64,000 nt of DNA from positions 43,690,826 to 43,754,825 of the forward strand of contig CM030714.1 of NCBI GenBank assembly GCA_017979445.1. The letters are read 5' to 3'. This DNA is from Akebia trifoliata (taxonomy: Eukaryota; Streptophyta; Magnoliopsida; Ranunculales; Lardizabalaceae). This document shows, piece after piece, positions 23,960-39,641 of the stretch. Positions within the stretch are counted from its first letter, which is position 1. Each line of letters opens with the position of its first letter. Both the position numbers and the translations under genes were made by a program. The notes under the pieces were generated by a model. The model worked only from the letters and a program-made list of their open reading frames with translations. It had not been told where the DNA came from and did not search any database.

Positions 23960-24071
23960 AGAAATATGCTATTGTTACGCCCCCTTTTACTAATTACACA
24001 CCAATTCCTATATAAAATTGCATATAGTTAGTGTGGCGTCAGTAAAAGTTGGTGTAGCAATAGTAACTCTC
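23960..24071. mobile_element. short MITE (about 110 bp), GAGTTACTATTGC family
   Basis: The left arm GCTATTGTTACGCC..TTTTAC pairs with the right arm GTAAAAGTTGGTGTAGCAATAGTAACTC. The same ends occur at 31971-32083 and 50329-50432. The copy lies about 500 bp upstream of the CCCH start codon. Confidence 0.6.
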
Positions 24072-25378
24072 TTAATTTATTATTTGTCCCCTCGCCCCCT
24101 CTTTGGTGGACCTATGGGGTGCCAATGGGCCCACTTAGCCAAATGTTTGATGTATTAGGTTGATTTTAGATCAACATCATGGATCTGAGTATTCGGCAAG
24201 TAATCGAGAGAGAACCCTTCTTTTTTTTTTTTTTTTTCTTTTTTAAAATTTTATCAATGATCGAAAGAGACCTTTTTTATTTTTTTATCAATGATCGAAA
24301 GAGACCTAATAGAGGATTTAGTTTACTTGTAACTTATTTTCAAGAATATTACTATTGACTATCATAGTGAGAGAGGGTGGGTTCACAAATGCCCCCATTT
24401 TTACTTTTAAATTTAATATAATCAAGGTCATTTTAATTAAAATCCAAGAAAATTGCAATCCCATCTCATAATAATTTTTAAAATTATAAAAATATTAATT
24501 TTAATTTTTACCATGCATTCTTTAGTTAGTATGTTAAATTACAAATAAGCCTTTGTATGATACACGTGTGTTTGCTCATGTCACCTTCTAATATAGTATA
24601 ATTAAGAGTCGTGATAATATGATGCCCCCATCATAAATATACAGAATCATAAATCTTTTTCTTGTGTATTCCAAGGCATTTGACCTACGATTTTGTGATG
24701 GGGGGCGTAGGGGGGGCATTTGTCTGAGGGTAGCATCTTGTTATCATTGGTTCTATAATTAAATATCAAATGAGATAGTTATAACTTGAAACGGGTCGGA
24801 TACGAACTGGTTATGAGTGTGTCCATATCCATATCCAAATTCGACTCGATTAGTTATGACTATATTTGAATCATTTTACTTTGATTAAAATCATATTCGG
24901 ATTCAATCAAATTGAATTTATTGATTTGGGTAAGATAATGTCAAATCGTTTACGATTATTTTAAATAAAATTATTAAAATGTGACTAAATGGTTACTTGA
25001 ACTCAAAGTCTCTCCATTTTGAAGAGAGGCATTGACCACTAATTTAATTGTTATTATTTTATGAAAATTAATTTAAAAAATAAAATAATACATCTTGTAA
25101 AGTAATATATCATTCAGACTTTGATGGATATAGGGATAAAACCGTATCAAACTTGGATCTAACTCGGATCAAAGGACATAACTCATATCCGAACCATATT
25201 TTAATTTGGATATAATTGATGAAACCAATCCGACTAAATTTGGATTTGGATTTCGAATAAAATCCATACCATTTTAAACCCTAGAAATACTTAAAATAAT
25301 ATGCTTTAAGCAATATTACAATCCAAAAGAATGTGATTTTTTTTCTTTACACAAATATTCATTTATATTTTGGAAAAT
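24072..25378. other. intergenic
   Basis: It holds a T-rich run at 24221-24240, two copies of TCAATGATCGAAAGAGACC (near 24253 and 24288), and at 24785-25270 a GGATTTGG/CCATATCC-rich stretch resembling the dispersed repeat at 8215. No gene is seen. Confidence 0.5.
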
Positions 25379-25535
25379 GCTGAAGTAATATTGAAATTAA
25401 CATCGTTTGGGACATTGCTGATGTGGATGTGTCTATAGAACCATAAATACTTTTCATCGAGCTATGAGTGAGAATCATCTATGATTCTGTGCACACCAAT
25501 GTCCCAAACAATATCAATTTCAACATTACTCCAGC
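25379..25535. mobile_element. hairpin MITE, GCTGRAGTRA family, copy 1
   Basis: The left arm GCTGAAGTAATATTGAAATT..GGGACATTG is inversely repeated by the right arm CAATGTCCC..AATTTCAACATTACTCCAGC. The arms are about 40 bp with few mismatches. The centre carries TTTTCATCGAGCTATGAG, shared with 42840-43006. Confidence 0.75.
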
Positions 25536-26191
25536 ACAAGTTCATTTACGACAAGTTAATGAAAGTTTTGATTCACTGGTAATTCATGTAAAGAATCTAA
25601 CTTTATGTTACAAAGGTTGTTGCCCTTTCACTATGAATAAAAGAAGATAGTCCCCGTATAGCCCTTGTTTCCCGGTTCAAATAAATAAATAATCTAATCT
25701 TTGAAGGATTTCTTTTCAAAATTTAATTTCTTTGAAATATTCATTGTTGATACGAACGATGAAGTAAGGAACTACATGTTAATTTTTCTTTTTTTCATTT
25801 AAAAATAAATATCTATTTTATTATGTATCCCGGAGATGCCAAATTAATAAAATGGGTATTTGTAGGATTAGTTATGATTCCAAGGTTTTCATACTCGAAA
25901 TTGAAACAGAACCGGAAGGTCCGGGACTGATGTTTTATTTAATTTTGGTTTTGGGTACATGAGGAATCAAATCGAATTGAAATAGACCCTTCGACACCCA
26001 TGAGTGGATCTATATACCAAGAATAGGTCCGATTGATGATTTATAGCCATCGAATTTAGTCATCTTTCTTCGTGGATCTGAGAGACAATTTGGTTCTAGA
26101 TCGTGATGAAAATGTTCAAATCCCATGGGTGTTAAGGGCCTAAATACTATAATACGTGCCATATTTTGGCCAGCAATTATTACTATATTTT

Positions 26192-26690
26192 TAGGATGAT
26201 TTAAACATACCCTTCCATGTTTTGGTCATTATTTGAGATACAATGTGTGTTTCAAACGGATGACGGCCCTTAATCTTATTCTATGATGGAAAACTAATAA
26301 AAAATGACTTAAATGCTCTCGTCCTCAACCTCTAAACAAAAACCCTTGATTTGTTTTGGGAGATTTAACCAAAAAAAAAAGGTATTATGAGAAAGTATAG
26401 TATGGGTATTCTACAATATATAGATTAGTGACAATGGATTGGGGATTATGTTGAAAACGAGTAAAAATAGCTTTCCTTAGAGAATCAAGAGCTTAAAAAA
26501 TAACAGCTTTGGAAAAATATTAAGAATTTTTTGACCAGAGGTAAAGATGAGGGCATTTAGGTAATTTTATGGTAACCTTCCATTGTCGATTGAGATCAAG
26601 GGAAGTATGTCGTCCGCTTTTATGCTAAGGGTACTTCAAATATTCAGCAAAATGCGGTGGGGTAATTCTAAATCACCCTTTATTTACTTT
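26192..26690. repeat. foldback repeat with GGATGATTTAAA-like ends
   Basis: The left end GGATGATTTAAACATACCC and the right end GGGTAATTCTAAATCACCC are imperfect inverse repeats of about 50 bp. Inner blocks AAATGACTTAAATGCTCTCG and GAGGGCATTTAGGTAATTTT also pair. A similar layout occurs at 52841-53235. No coding capacity. Confidence 0.45.
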
Positions 26691-27559
26691 ATCATAATTC
26701 CAAAGATGATGTCATGAGCTTGGTTTCAAAATTCATTTCATTTTAGTGTTTCGGTTTTTCAAAAATCAAAACGATACCGAAACATTCAAAACACTGATAA
26801 CATTAACTGTATGCAAGAGATCATGATCAAGGGGCAAATCTACTGTTTGAAATCGCAGGTATAACAAATATTTACTAAAACATGTGGGGGCTGACGTAAA
26901 TGAATCAATCTTTTAGAAAAGACTAAAGTCAAGGGCTGATAAATTATAAGGTTGCTTTGGCAAAGTGAAGAGACGTAAATAGATACCTCCTCTCTTGGGA
27001 AAAAATGCAAGTACGTCTCTCTCTCTCTCTCCTTGGTCTATCTCCCTAGAGCTCGCTCTTCAATATCCCTCTCCCATTTTCCCATATTTTTCTCTCTCTG
27101 TCGCCACAAATCTCTCCCCACAGACCTCTCTCTCCCAATATTTTATTTCTTTCTCCGCAGAACTCTCTTCTAGATCTGTTAAAAAAAAAAAAAAGATGAG
27201 AGAAATTGAAGAAAACTTCAAATGTTTCGATTTCCATGTAATTTCATCTCGAAAAATTGAAATATTTCATACAAAACATTGTGAAACGGAGTGAATCTTT
27301 AAACCATAATCATGGGCTATGTTCATGGTTAGTCACCTCACTTTGATTGAATTTGGGTATGCATTTTGTCATTTTAGAACAAACCTGATTCGTAGGGCAG
27401 GGGAAACATAATTTGTTTCTTTGTTAGTTGATTTTATTTGTCTATGGGTACATAAATCAAGCATGCACATTACAAGTACAATTATAATGTTAAAAATTTC
27501 TACGAGTTTAGAAAATCTAGGCCTAATCGATCTTTTATTATAATTATTTATATATATAT

Positions 27560-27954
27560 GGGTCAGGTTCAAGGGCCATATGAGAAAACATATGAGAAAA
27601 CTTTCGTTTTTCAAAATAAGGGTTAGATGTTTTGAATTGAGCTGATTTTTTGCAAGGATGGTCACTATGATGAGAAGATCATCCTCACAAAAAATCAGCT
27701 CAATCAGAAACTTCTAAATCCATGAAAAGTGATTTACAAATTAGTGATAAAAATTGGTAAAAATCAACGGTCCACATTCTAAATCACTTTTATGGGGTTA
27801 GAAGTTTCAGATTGGGCTGATTTTTTTTTTTGGATGATCTTCCCATCATAGAGATCATCCTCACAAAAATTAGCTCAATCCAAAATTTCTAACCCATATT
27901 TTAAAATTTTATTTACCGTCGAAAGTTTTCTCATATGGCCCTTGAACCTGACCC
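27560..27954. mobile_element. Micron-like foldback MITE inside (TA)n, copy 1
   Basis: Perfect 30-bp terminal inverted repeats start GGGTCAGGTTCAAGGGCC. Both flanks are TATATATA, so the element sits inside a TA microsatellite. Inner blocks (GAGCTGATTTTTTG..GATCATCCTCAC) recur several times in both senses, forming nested hairpins. It shares plan and inner sequence with 42457-42811 and 45990-46366. Confidence 0.8.
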
Positions 27955-28416
27955 TATATATATATATATAAAGACATTGTATTTTCACTATTTGGCTCAT
28001 TGAACCCAATGAAAAAGTCTAGCAAATCAGGATGATTCAGCAAATCAAGAGTTTTTGGTAATTTAAACCAAAAGTTCTATGTGGATCTGCTCCCATGATC
28101 AAGTTGCTCAAGTTCAATGAAAAAGTCATTAAATTTGATCAAAATGGTGCATGGAGAAATAAAATCAAGAGTTTTCGGCAAGAGGTTGATGATGATGGTA
28201 TTTCCATCACATTTTGTTAGTCTCTCACTTAGGATGCGAGTCAAGTGGGTATGTCATTAATTTAAAAATGTATGATTAGGAAAACTTTTGAGATATTAAA
28301 ACTTGAAAAATATAAACTAGGACTCCAAGTTGACAACATAATCAGACAAATCTGTTCGAGTTGTACTAAGGTATTGACCGGCCCAAACAATTCTTTGATA
28401 TGTGAAAGATGTTAGG

Positions 28417-28557
28417 GTATTAGATGTGAAACATTGTAATAAGATGTAAAATGATGCACCAAATCATATTTATGAAGATTTACTCTATTCTATAAATCTC
28501 AGTAGATATGATTCGATGTAACGTTGTACACTTTTTACAATGCTTCACATTTAATAC
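28417..28557. mobile_element. palindromic MITE of about 140 bp
   Basis: The left arm GGTATTAGATGTGAAACATT and the right arm AATGCTTCACATTTAATAC are inverse repeats, and pairing continues inward for about 50 bp. Only one copy is seen here, and no class is assigned. Confidence 0.5.
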
Positions 28558-29992
28558 TCAAATGGAATGATCTAATATTACAAGGTTGGAAAAAAAGTAA
28601 GAGATACATTGAACCAAGCTTGGCTTTTATGAGGGGTTGCTTGGAGTGGGGCAACATTATTTTGAGATTCCAATGTTTTAGTGGTCCTTAGTTCTTGCTT
28701 GTAAAATATTATTCATAGATCATGCAATACAACTTTTCTACTTTATATAACAAGATACTCCGATAGTGATTTGATTTGATATATATCTCTCAAGAAGACA
28801 TCTACTAATTGCTCACCACTAATCTTGGCTGCCTAAAAAAGAAGGAAAAAAAAAAAGAGTAGAACACTACATGGTTTTCTACAAAGTTGAATGGAGGAAC
28901 ATATCATCGAGATGAGGATTTGATGATAGTGACTATGATTTTGAACATGTGTTATTAGATCTTATAAGCAGGTTCAAGATTATATTGACGGAGATATTAT
29001 GTACCCTCAAATCCCAATATGGATCGATCAAAACCATGCTTGGACCCCAATATTGTCCTTAGTATATGGCATTGAACCCGTTTCATGGTGGTTCAACTTC
29101 AACCAACTCTATCCACAAACACTTTCTTATTTTTTACACTTGTGTCTTCTTTCTTCCCATTGCTTTAGGAGATCGTCTAATCATTTTTAACGAGTCTAAA
29201 ATGAGGGAACTGCTTCAATTACTTTCATCATGAAAGTCTTATTCCAAAAACTTGAATGAATAATGTTCCTCTATTCGATTCTGTTCAAAGCCGTGTCTTT
29301 TGTCATTTGCAAGTTTGTTTGTGTTTGCTTCCACTACTTCAATCTACGTTCTTTAGGGTCTTTATTTTGTTATGTAGGATGTCTTGTATTCTTGTTTGGG
29401 CTTGGGCTTCAATAAGTGAAATCAAAGGGAACTTTCTCCTCTCTTTTTGGTCTCTGCCCGAGTTCGAGATTGTGCTTCCTAGGTGGATTTTTCGGAGTAT
29501 GTATATTCTTTTGGGGAAAATCATCTAAGGTTTTTTTGTTTGGGAAAGGGAAATTTTTTTTTCCTCCATTCTCATTTTTACTAAAGATCTTTAGTGCTAT
29601 AAACTTGAAAGAGTATAATGTGATTGGATTTTGATTTGATTTGTGGCTGTAGGCTCATGCTGAGACACGTAAATCCTTGTGTCCTACGTGCGATCTTTAC
29701 TCTCTTTGTTGCTTCATTTTTGCTTACATTTCACTATCTTTTTGGATCAATTTTCACATTTCTTCTAAGGGGGCATGGGGCATAAGTAAAAATATATGTA
29801 AAAACAATGATTTTTCAAACCATTACTTGTCCAACGATCCTTCCCCATTACCTATTTGGGATAGTCCTACTTTTTCACAGCTCTTAAATATTTCCGGTCT
29901 GTATATGGTTGATTATGTTGTAGTACAATGTATTTGAAAAACGATCCATTAATTACAATGTGGTCCAACCATGTGATACGGAATGAGATACA
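28558..29992. other. intergenic, nothing recognised
   Basis: AT-rich sequence. Short open frames at 28999-29937 are hydrophobic and T-rich, without domain signatures. No repeat family was matched within the window. Confidence 0.5.
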
Positions 29993-30350
29993 ATCACCAC
30001 CATCAAAGCCTTGTAGAAAGATTTGGGGTCTACTAACTCAATCCAAGTTCTTACATATCTCCACCTCGATCTTATATAATCCTTACTTGCATATTCCTTC
30101 TAACTCTTTGTTGAACATTTTTTAATCAACTTTGTCTAAGCTTTATTGTCTATTAGAGATATTCATAGATATTCTTAAATGCATTTATTTCTAATTTTAT
30201 CTACTTTAAGTCTTCCTTAAAGACCTATCTCAATGTTCTCATCTCCACCATGCTCACTCTATTAACAAGAAGTTTTTTTATCGTTCAACATTTAGCTCCA
30301 TGAAGCATAGTTGGTTTTACCGTCATCTTTAATATTTTATTTTTAATTTG
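29993..30350 (-). pseudogene. LINE ORF2 C-terminal fragment
   Basis: The minus strand decodes, with several stops and frame changes, to IKNKILKMTVKPTMLHGAKC, then VNRVSMVEMRTLR, DKIRNKCI, and WIELVDPKSFYKALMVVI at the end. These match in order the region after the catalytic core in plant LINE proteins (family form TMLYGAECW, VAEMRMLRW, DKIRNE, and a DP..WDKALV terminus). It ends in CCA repeats at 29998-30003. The fragment lies just 3' of the ACC oxidase gene. Confidence 0.75.
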
Positions 30351-30686
30351 ATTAATACTTATGTTTATGTTGGATCTATGGTCTAAGATTTTCCTTGTTA
30401 GTCCAAAATAATTCAGTAAAGCTACATTATTTGGATATGAAGGCCTTCCTTTAAGAAGACTTTTAGAAATTGGGTTGAACCAAGTTGAGGAAAAGCTCCC
30501 CAAATAGACTCTTAAAATAAAAACAACTTTTATACATAACAAGTAAATTTATTTCACTTTATTCTATAAGATCCTCCCCACACACAGCACAAATAACAAA
30601 TAATTCCAACAAACTAAGCAATCGCTCCACCAATTCAACCTTACTTTGATATAACACACACACACACATTATACGTGATTTTTCTC

Positions 30687-32914
<2,228 letters not shown>

Positions 32915-33995
32915 TCACTAGCTGTTTTCTTGATATTATTTTTCTTCTAATTTCTTGGCCTTTTATTTTTTAAATATTGTTTTTTTTTTTTTTTTTTTTT
33001 TCTGAACATTAGGGTGCCACATCAATCCTGTCCCCCCACCCACACTATTATCATTATAGTTTTGAAGGCAGGTATGTTTGGATTTTGAGGTTTTTTTTTT
33101 TATTTAATATATATTTTTTTCCTTTCTATCTGTTGCATGGATTTTGGATTTGTAGATGAAATCCCCCTTTATCCCATGACCTTAAATATATAACAAAACC
33201 CAATCACCATGATTGATTAATTTAGGTTTGTTAATGCTTCCGATCAGACTTGAAAGTCGTCGAACTAATTTGATCTGATAACTATGAGTTTGGATCAAGG
33301 ATTTAATTAGATTCCAAAAAGGACTTGATTTAATAAGACTTTGATTTTGATAACCAGTTAAATTGACTTCTTACATCATTGTAGAATTGTAACGTTTCAA
33401 GTCCACAATAGTACAATATTATATTCTTTGAATCAAAGTCCACACAACTTAAAAACGCGTTATATCATGTATGATCTTATTTGTTCTTGTAGTCTAAATT
33501 TTGAACATTCTCCTCTTTGATGAAGGACTAATCACACAATCATTTTCACATCTGATCAATGACTTATTGACGAGATGGTGACAAAATTCATAGATGTTTT
33601 TCCTTGATATACAAGTGTTATATATATTCAAGGAAACTTACGATATTCATTCTGCATATTCGATAATGTATTTAAAATATATAAATGATGTAGATTTATT
33701 TTTATATTTTAATTATATGTATGAAATATATTTTATTTTATATATATGTTGATTAAATTAAATTTGGTTGGGCTAGGATTGGTTTTAAAAACAGTTATTT
33801 GATTTATTTATATAAATTTAAAATATTTTCCTTTTTTTATTAGAATAATACATATTATACCAAATTGGATTTGACTTAAAATGATCATTTCAATTGGATT
33901 TGGGTCTGATAAATTTCTCATCAGATCGATACCAATTTAATAACAATTTTTGATCCATTGACATCTTTATGATTGAAGATTCATTCTAAACTGAC

Positions 33996-34137
33996 TTCGT
34001 TAGACACGGCACTCAACACTGTGCTGATGTGGCAAGATTGAGATCCACAAATTTATTCCTTGAGATAAAAGGAAGAAAATTTATGATTCTCTATGTATTG
34101 CCACGTCAGCACAGTATCGAAAGCAGTTTGTGACTAA
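33996..34137. mobile_element. palindromic MITE, GCTGATGTGGCAA centre arms
   Basis: GGCACTC..CACTGTGCTGATGTGGCAA pairs with TTGCCACGTCAGCACAGTATCG..GTGAC. The layout is like the copies at 9288, 41371 and 58037, which share TGATGTGG/CCACGTCA arms. It is about 142 bp long and non-coding. Confidence 0.55.
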
Positions 34138-34284
34138 GTCAGTTCAACATTTTCCAACTACTGAGTAAGACTCCACTCAATACAACCTCTCACGTGTTAA
34201 ATTATGTGAGTCATATAAAGTATCAAAAGTATTTTTAGTATTTTAAAGTTTTAAATATATTTATTTATTGCTTTTCAATGCCTT

Positions 34285-34480
34285 TCCAACTTCCAAGCCG
34301 ACATGGCCGAGTTACCAATTTGACTCGATGTGGTATAAGCAATTTTAGAACTCGATCAATTCAAAATCCAATTGACTCGGCTGAATTTTGAGTTGATTTT
34401 AAAACGTTGTTTAAACTCAACTCGGATGATTATCAGATTCAAGACAACTTGATTAACTCCAGAGTTGACTCAGACCAGCA
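34285..34480. repeat. GAGTTGACTC dispersed repeat
   Basis: It contains CCGAGTTACC..TTGACTCG, AATTGACTCGGCTG and AGAGTTGACTCAG blocks shared with 32220-32465 and 41568-41905. Confidence 0.4.
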
Positions 34481-35283
34481 AAATAGAATATTTTTATTTA
34501 GTAATAAGAAGGTGAGGAAAATCAATCCTTTTCTTTGGTCCTCTAAAATTCTATTTTAAATGTAAATAAATATAAATTTATTAAAACACCTTTTTCATAA
34601 TCAATGCCTCATAATGTGACAAATTTCTTAAATGAAAAATGTTGAATGTGTGATCACGTGGGTCACGATAATCTCTCAACCTCAAAATTTAAGTCATATT
34701 TGTTCCCCCCACAATAATTGTAATTTTATGACCTCACATTGGATCTAATGAAACCAATATCTTACTGGATTAGATCAATATTGAATTATTATTATCATTA
34801 ATTTTAAACTTTTAAGATAAGTGTTTTTAAATTAATTATAAAAATAATTCTAATCTTATATAATATCAATTCTTACAATTCATGTGCAAATACACATGCC
34901 ACCATTAATCTTTACTATTATAATTAGAGAAGGATGAGTTTTGTTGATGTAAATACACTTTGATTAATATTTTAAATTATCAAAACGTCCTTAATAGATT
35001 CATTAATACATTTAATAATAAATCTATTGAATTTATTGAAAATAATTTATTTTAATTTTAATTTTAAACTCTTTTAATAATTAATAATGTTCAATTGTCA
35101 GAGCCCACAATTTTAAGGAATATTTACTTTATTTCCACATGGAGAGAATGTGTTCCTATAATCTAGTCACATTAATGCAAGAAACGTAAATGAAATAGTG
35201 AAAGAAATTAACTACATATATCTCTCTATTGATCTCATGGAACAAAGAAGATGAAGAATTGAGGAGCATAACTTGAACTACAT

Positions 35284-35678
35284 AGAGTCTGTTTGTTATG
35301 ACTTTTTTCGATGTCTTTTTGGGTTTTGAGTTAAAAAAAATAAGAAAAACACGTTGTTGGTAGTGAATTCTGCTTCAACAACTTTTGCAAGAAGTCTAAA
35401 GTTGTATGTTTAAGAAGTCTTGCTGGGATTGCTTCGTGCGAAAGCCACTAATTGAAGTCAACACCGAAAAATATATAGGGATAAAATGACGATTTCACCC
35501 TTCATTCTTCTTAACTTATCAATTAAACAACAAGATCAATTCGACCTCTCTCTACTATTTTTTCGTCTGTTTCTGTAATAATCAAGATTCTCTTGAATGC
35601 ATCTTTCCAGACTTGAACTTCTATTTTTCCTAGACATAGAATCGAATCAAAAGTTAGAATCTATAACAAACAGACCCT
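35284..35678. mobile_element. MITE with AGRGTCTGTTTGTTAT ends (about 395 bp)
   Basis: The left end AGAGTCTGTTTGTTATGA is inversely repeated at the right by TATAACAAACAGACCCT. The interior is non-coding. GTCTGTTTG-type ends are common in hAT-like MITEs, but no 8-bp target duplication is evident. Confidence 0.6.
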
Positions 35679-36483
35679 AAAGGAATGCCAACTTTTTTTT
35701 TTTTTTTTTTTATAAAGAAAACTCATAAGGGCACCTTTTGTAAAAATGTAAAGGTGATAGTAGACCTTCCATCTTTACGTGGGCCTGAGCCTGACCACAA
35801 AAATATAAGATTAAATACGGCTACTTTATAACCGTGCGGTAAAAAGTAGACAACTTATAGAAATAAAGGCAAAAATAATGGTCACTTCCAACTATTGTAT
35901 CAACTACTGGGAGGTTTTTCTTTCGAGAACTTCTATTATTACACCACTATTTTCTTAAAACACCTCAATTCATATAACTCTAAAATAGAATTCAACATGC
36001 ATCTTAAATTTAAAGGAGGGTCTACTTTGGGGCTTTTAATTGAAATGGATCGGACTTCTGTCCAATCCTTCTCAAACTTTAACTTTTGACTTTTGACTTT
36101 TTAAATTCTTAGTCACATGCAACGTCTCTTCAGTCTTCACTTAGTGGTTGGCCCTTGACCATATAAATTTGATTAAAAGATCCTTTGTTTTAGGTTCCTT
36201 TCTCAATCAATTTAGAAAAAAAAAATATTAAAATTTTCAAATAAAATACAAGTTTCTTGAATAGAATTCTTTTTATATAATATTTTTTAAGCTACAAAAG
36301 AATCCAAAAACAAATTATTAATGCATTAAAAAATAATCTACTTATAATAATATAAAATAAAAGTTTAATGTTTTAGACTTGAAAATTTTAATTTGAAAAA
36401 TAACGAAGAACATCCCTATATTTTGAAAACTCTTTAATCTAGTATCACATGCTAACATGTGGGTACCCCTTCCTTAATATGAT

Positions 36484-36711
36484 TTTTGTTTTTGTTTTTT
36501 TTTTATGACGGAATATCCAGACCGGTATGCTTGATTAGCAAAGACAAGATGACTGGTCTCTTAGAGCACTATATCTCGCCCAAATCCCCTAACCCCACCA
36601 GCCACGTTTAATAGGCAAGACGAGATAAATTTCTATGGGTAGCCAACAAGGGGACTTGAACTCAAGACCTATTCCCCTGTGATCTCAAGTTCGACTCCCA
36701 CCAGTTGCTAA
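36484..36711 (-). repeat. tRNA-derived SINE with poly(A) tail
   Basis: On the minus strand an A box TAGCAACTGGTGGGAG (about 36694-36709) precedes a B box GAGTTCAAGTCCCC (about 36650-36663). About 150 bp of body follows, including GGCTACCCATAGAAATTT, and then a poly(A) run (plus-strand T-run at 36487-36504). Boxes, body and tail in the right order make this the clearest SINE in the window. Confidence 0.7.
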
Positions 36712-38739
36712 TATATGTGGTCACGGATCGCAGGATTAAAAGTCCTGTTTAGTAAGCCTTGTTTAAAGAGGAGAGATTATTTGGTGTGCGCAAACTGGCC
36801 CAAACACCCTTCTTTAAAATTTAAAAAAAAAAACTTAAGACCTATTTCTTTTTTAGGGAGGCCTTGGTGTTAGTACGCTCCACCCTCGTTGCTTTAATAT
36901 CAAATAATATATAGATATAATATATTTAAAGTAAATAAATAATAAAAGTTGTGTATTTTCTTATGTGTTATTAGATAAGATTTGGGACATAATTGATCCA
37001 ATAAATCAAATTTTGGATACTATCTGATCCATTGACAACCATAGGTCGAAGAGGAAAATTCAATGGGAATTTGATTTCTAGAGAACTATCTTCCAAATCT
37101 CTTTTGTACACTATTAGGCTTTTTTTTCACACATACAATTCAAATAAGGTGTTTCTTCTTATTTTCTCTCACAAAAATTCTCCACCCCTTATTACACGGA
37201 AGATTTTTAAATTTTAGTTCTAAATCCCCACCTTTTCAATTGAGAGTCAAAATATTGAATCCAATTTGTAGATCTGACTAGACTATTGGAATAACGACAA
37301 TACCAAATAAAGAAAGTGGCGACCACTCCAAAATGGTCCATACAAGGCATAATTAAAGTTGATTTATCCTTCCTTAAATGAGATTCAAATTATAAAGTTT
37401 TAAGGGTGCAATGTACCATTTGACTTCTCTTCTCTTGCCTACCTTTAGTTTGGGCTGTCAAATGGATCACATAACACCCGAAATCCAATTAGTTTCGATC
37501 CATTAATTTGCATTTGAATTGAGAATTTGGGTTTCAACAAGGATCCAATTTGATAATCTATCAGATTAGTTCTGGATCGATCCAAAATATACATTAGTTC
37601 ATTTTTAAAATTCCAAAAATACTTTTATATTACAGTAAATGGTCATATCTATTTAATATTTACAACACAATCTTTTGAACTAACTGATATAAATACAATT
37701 TAATCTTACATAATACCAATCTTTATTATTATAATGAGAGAAGGGTGAGTATAGCAAATCCATATAAATATATAATAATATAACTTATAATAATATAAAT
37801 TAGAAAAATATTTTAATCTTTAAAATTTTGAGACAAAATATAAAAGAACAAGAAACCACAACTTTTAGGAATCTTTAAAATATTGAGATTTGAAGTTATT
37901 TTATATATTTAAAGAAGAAGAAGAAGGAGACATAGTTGTGTGAAAAGAGTTTTGAAGGTGCATTAAATACATCTTAACAGGTGCACTATGGAAAAACAAC
38001 GCCAATCTTTGAAAGTAAGGCTAACCTTACCAACTTAGTAAGATTTAATATCTTACTAAAGGCCGTTGAGTTCACCTTGTAGCATTCAAAAACATGGTCC
38101 CATGCAGAATGAAATAGAGGGCAAAATTTCGCATTGACTACGTCCCTGCCCTTTTTACACACCGCCCTTTCATTTTTTACTTTTCAAAAAAATAAAAGAA
38201 ACAGAGGACAAAATTCTATGAACTTTGAAATTTCTTTTTCAAAAAAACTTATTTTTCCCTGTTAAATCTTAATTTTTAGCCTTCCTTTTTTAAAAATCTT
38301 GATTAAGTCCAATTTTATTTTATTTTTTTGCATTTTTCTTTTGAATATGTGTGGTGTTGAGTTTTAAGAAAAGTGCTTTTCTCATTGAAATATCCCATGT
38401 TCTCAAATTGATGACATATCACATGTGACGACACTCTCCTCTGAAAGACTAGTAAAGATGACATCACCCAAGTAACGAGTTGAGTCATGAAGCTGACTCA
38501 ACTCATTGGACATCGAAATCGAGTTGGGTTTTGATGATGTAAGATGTCACAATCTTCTAAGCTGTTAAGTTACCATTTCATTAAGTCAATAATACCATCA
38601 AAGAGCATGACAAAGACCTGATTTTATAATCTTTTTCACGTGATAATTTGAAGGCTACGGCCTAACAAATCAAGTCATAGGCGACCATACTATAATATCT
38701 GTAATTTTCTTTGTGGAAAAATATTAGTTTTTATTAGGG
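36712..38739. other. intergenic
   Basis: It includes a GGGCTGTCAAATGGATC repeat start at 37448 (to about 37590) and a GAGTTGACTC block at 38465-38530. No gene is seen. Confidence 0.5.
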
Positions 38740-38968
38740 GATATTTATGAAAAAAAGATCAACTTTTGATGAATTTACGATTTTAGCTCATTGTACATTT
38801 TAATCACCAAAACATGAACAATGACAATTTGGCAGGTTTTAAAGAGACTAATCGAAAATTATCACTTTAGAACCTTCAAATTTGTTACCGTTCTTGTTTT
38901 GGTAATTAAAATGAACAGTCAGAATTGTAAAATTTTCAAATTCAGCTCATGAAATGGTAATTCACCTA
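38740..38968. mobile_element. foldback MITE, ATCAACTTTTGAYGAATTTACGAT family, copy 1
   Basis: The left arm AACTTTTGATGAATTTACGA and the right arm (..GTAAAATTTTCAAATTCAG) pair imperfectly. CATTTTAATCACCAAAACATG pairs with its inverse near 38895-38915. The same element, with a longer centre, is at 61185-61487. Confidence 0.6.
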
Positions 38969-39126
38969 TTTAAATTAGTTTGTGAGTCTACTTTTGTGTC
39001 ATCCAAGGTTGAAAATATAGATTATCATCCCTTGATGACTAGCTTTCATTTTTAAAAGTTGTTCAAGACTTTCTCACATACAAAAATTTCTAAATTTTCA
39101 CCTAAACTATAATTTCACAGGTAGAA

Positions 39127-39131
<5 letters not shown>

Positions 39132-39163
<32 letters not shown>
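39132..39163. repeat. (TA)16 microsatellite
   Basis: Uninterrupted TA repeats. No MITE insertion is present here, unlike the TA tracts at 27.5 and 46 kb. Confidence 0.95.
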
Positions 39164-39165
<2 letters not shown>

Positions 39166-39470
39166 ATCATAGGTAGTTGTGACGTCTCATTCGAAATAAT
39201 TCTCATCTCATCATCATTATATCATTATCATGGAATCTTAAATTTTGACTGGTCAACAATCATAGAACACAGATCTTGAAGATCATTCACTGGTTTTGAC
39301 CTTGCAAAACCATCATTAGGTCATTATTTTTTCATGCGTAACTTTAGTTCTATGGAGGGATTAAATTAATATCATTTTGTTTATATTGATCATGTGTCAC
39401 CGATTAATTATTTTGAATTTTATTGGAATACTTCTTCATAATGAAAAAAAAAAAAATTATGCAATATTAA

Positions 39471-39641
39471 GGGCGGAGCTAGGATTTTGGTCACGTGGGA
39501 TAACTAAGAGTGAAATTTTTTTTTTTTGTGGGAACTATAGTATCGGATTTCTTTATCCGCCGTTGTTATCTATCGCAATAACTCATAAAATCTCAATAGA
39601 TTTTGATATTCTTGTGGGACAACTAATCCCATTGCCTACAA
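39471..39641. mobile_element. hAT-type MITE copy 2 (ends eroded)
   Basis: It starts GGGCGGAGCTAGGATTTTGG and follows the same order as 5606-5791, including the shared TTATCCGCCGTTGTTATCT centre and CTTGTGGGACAAC. It has lost the terminal bases and has no clear target duplication. Confidence 0.65.

Noticed and set aside
28999..29937. Several hydrophobic plus-strand frames of 60-90 residues
   Set aside because: They are T-rich chance frames without conserved motifs, splice continuity or regulatory context.
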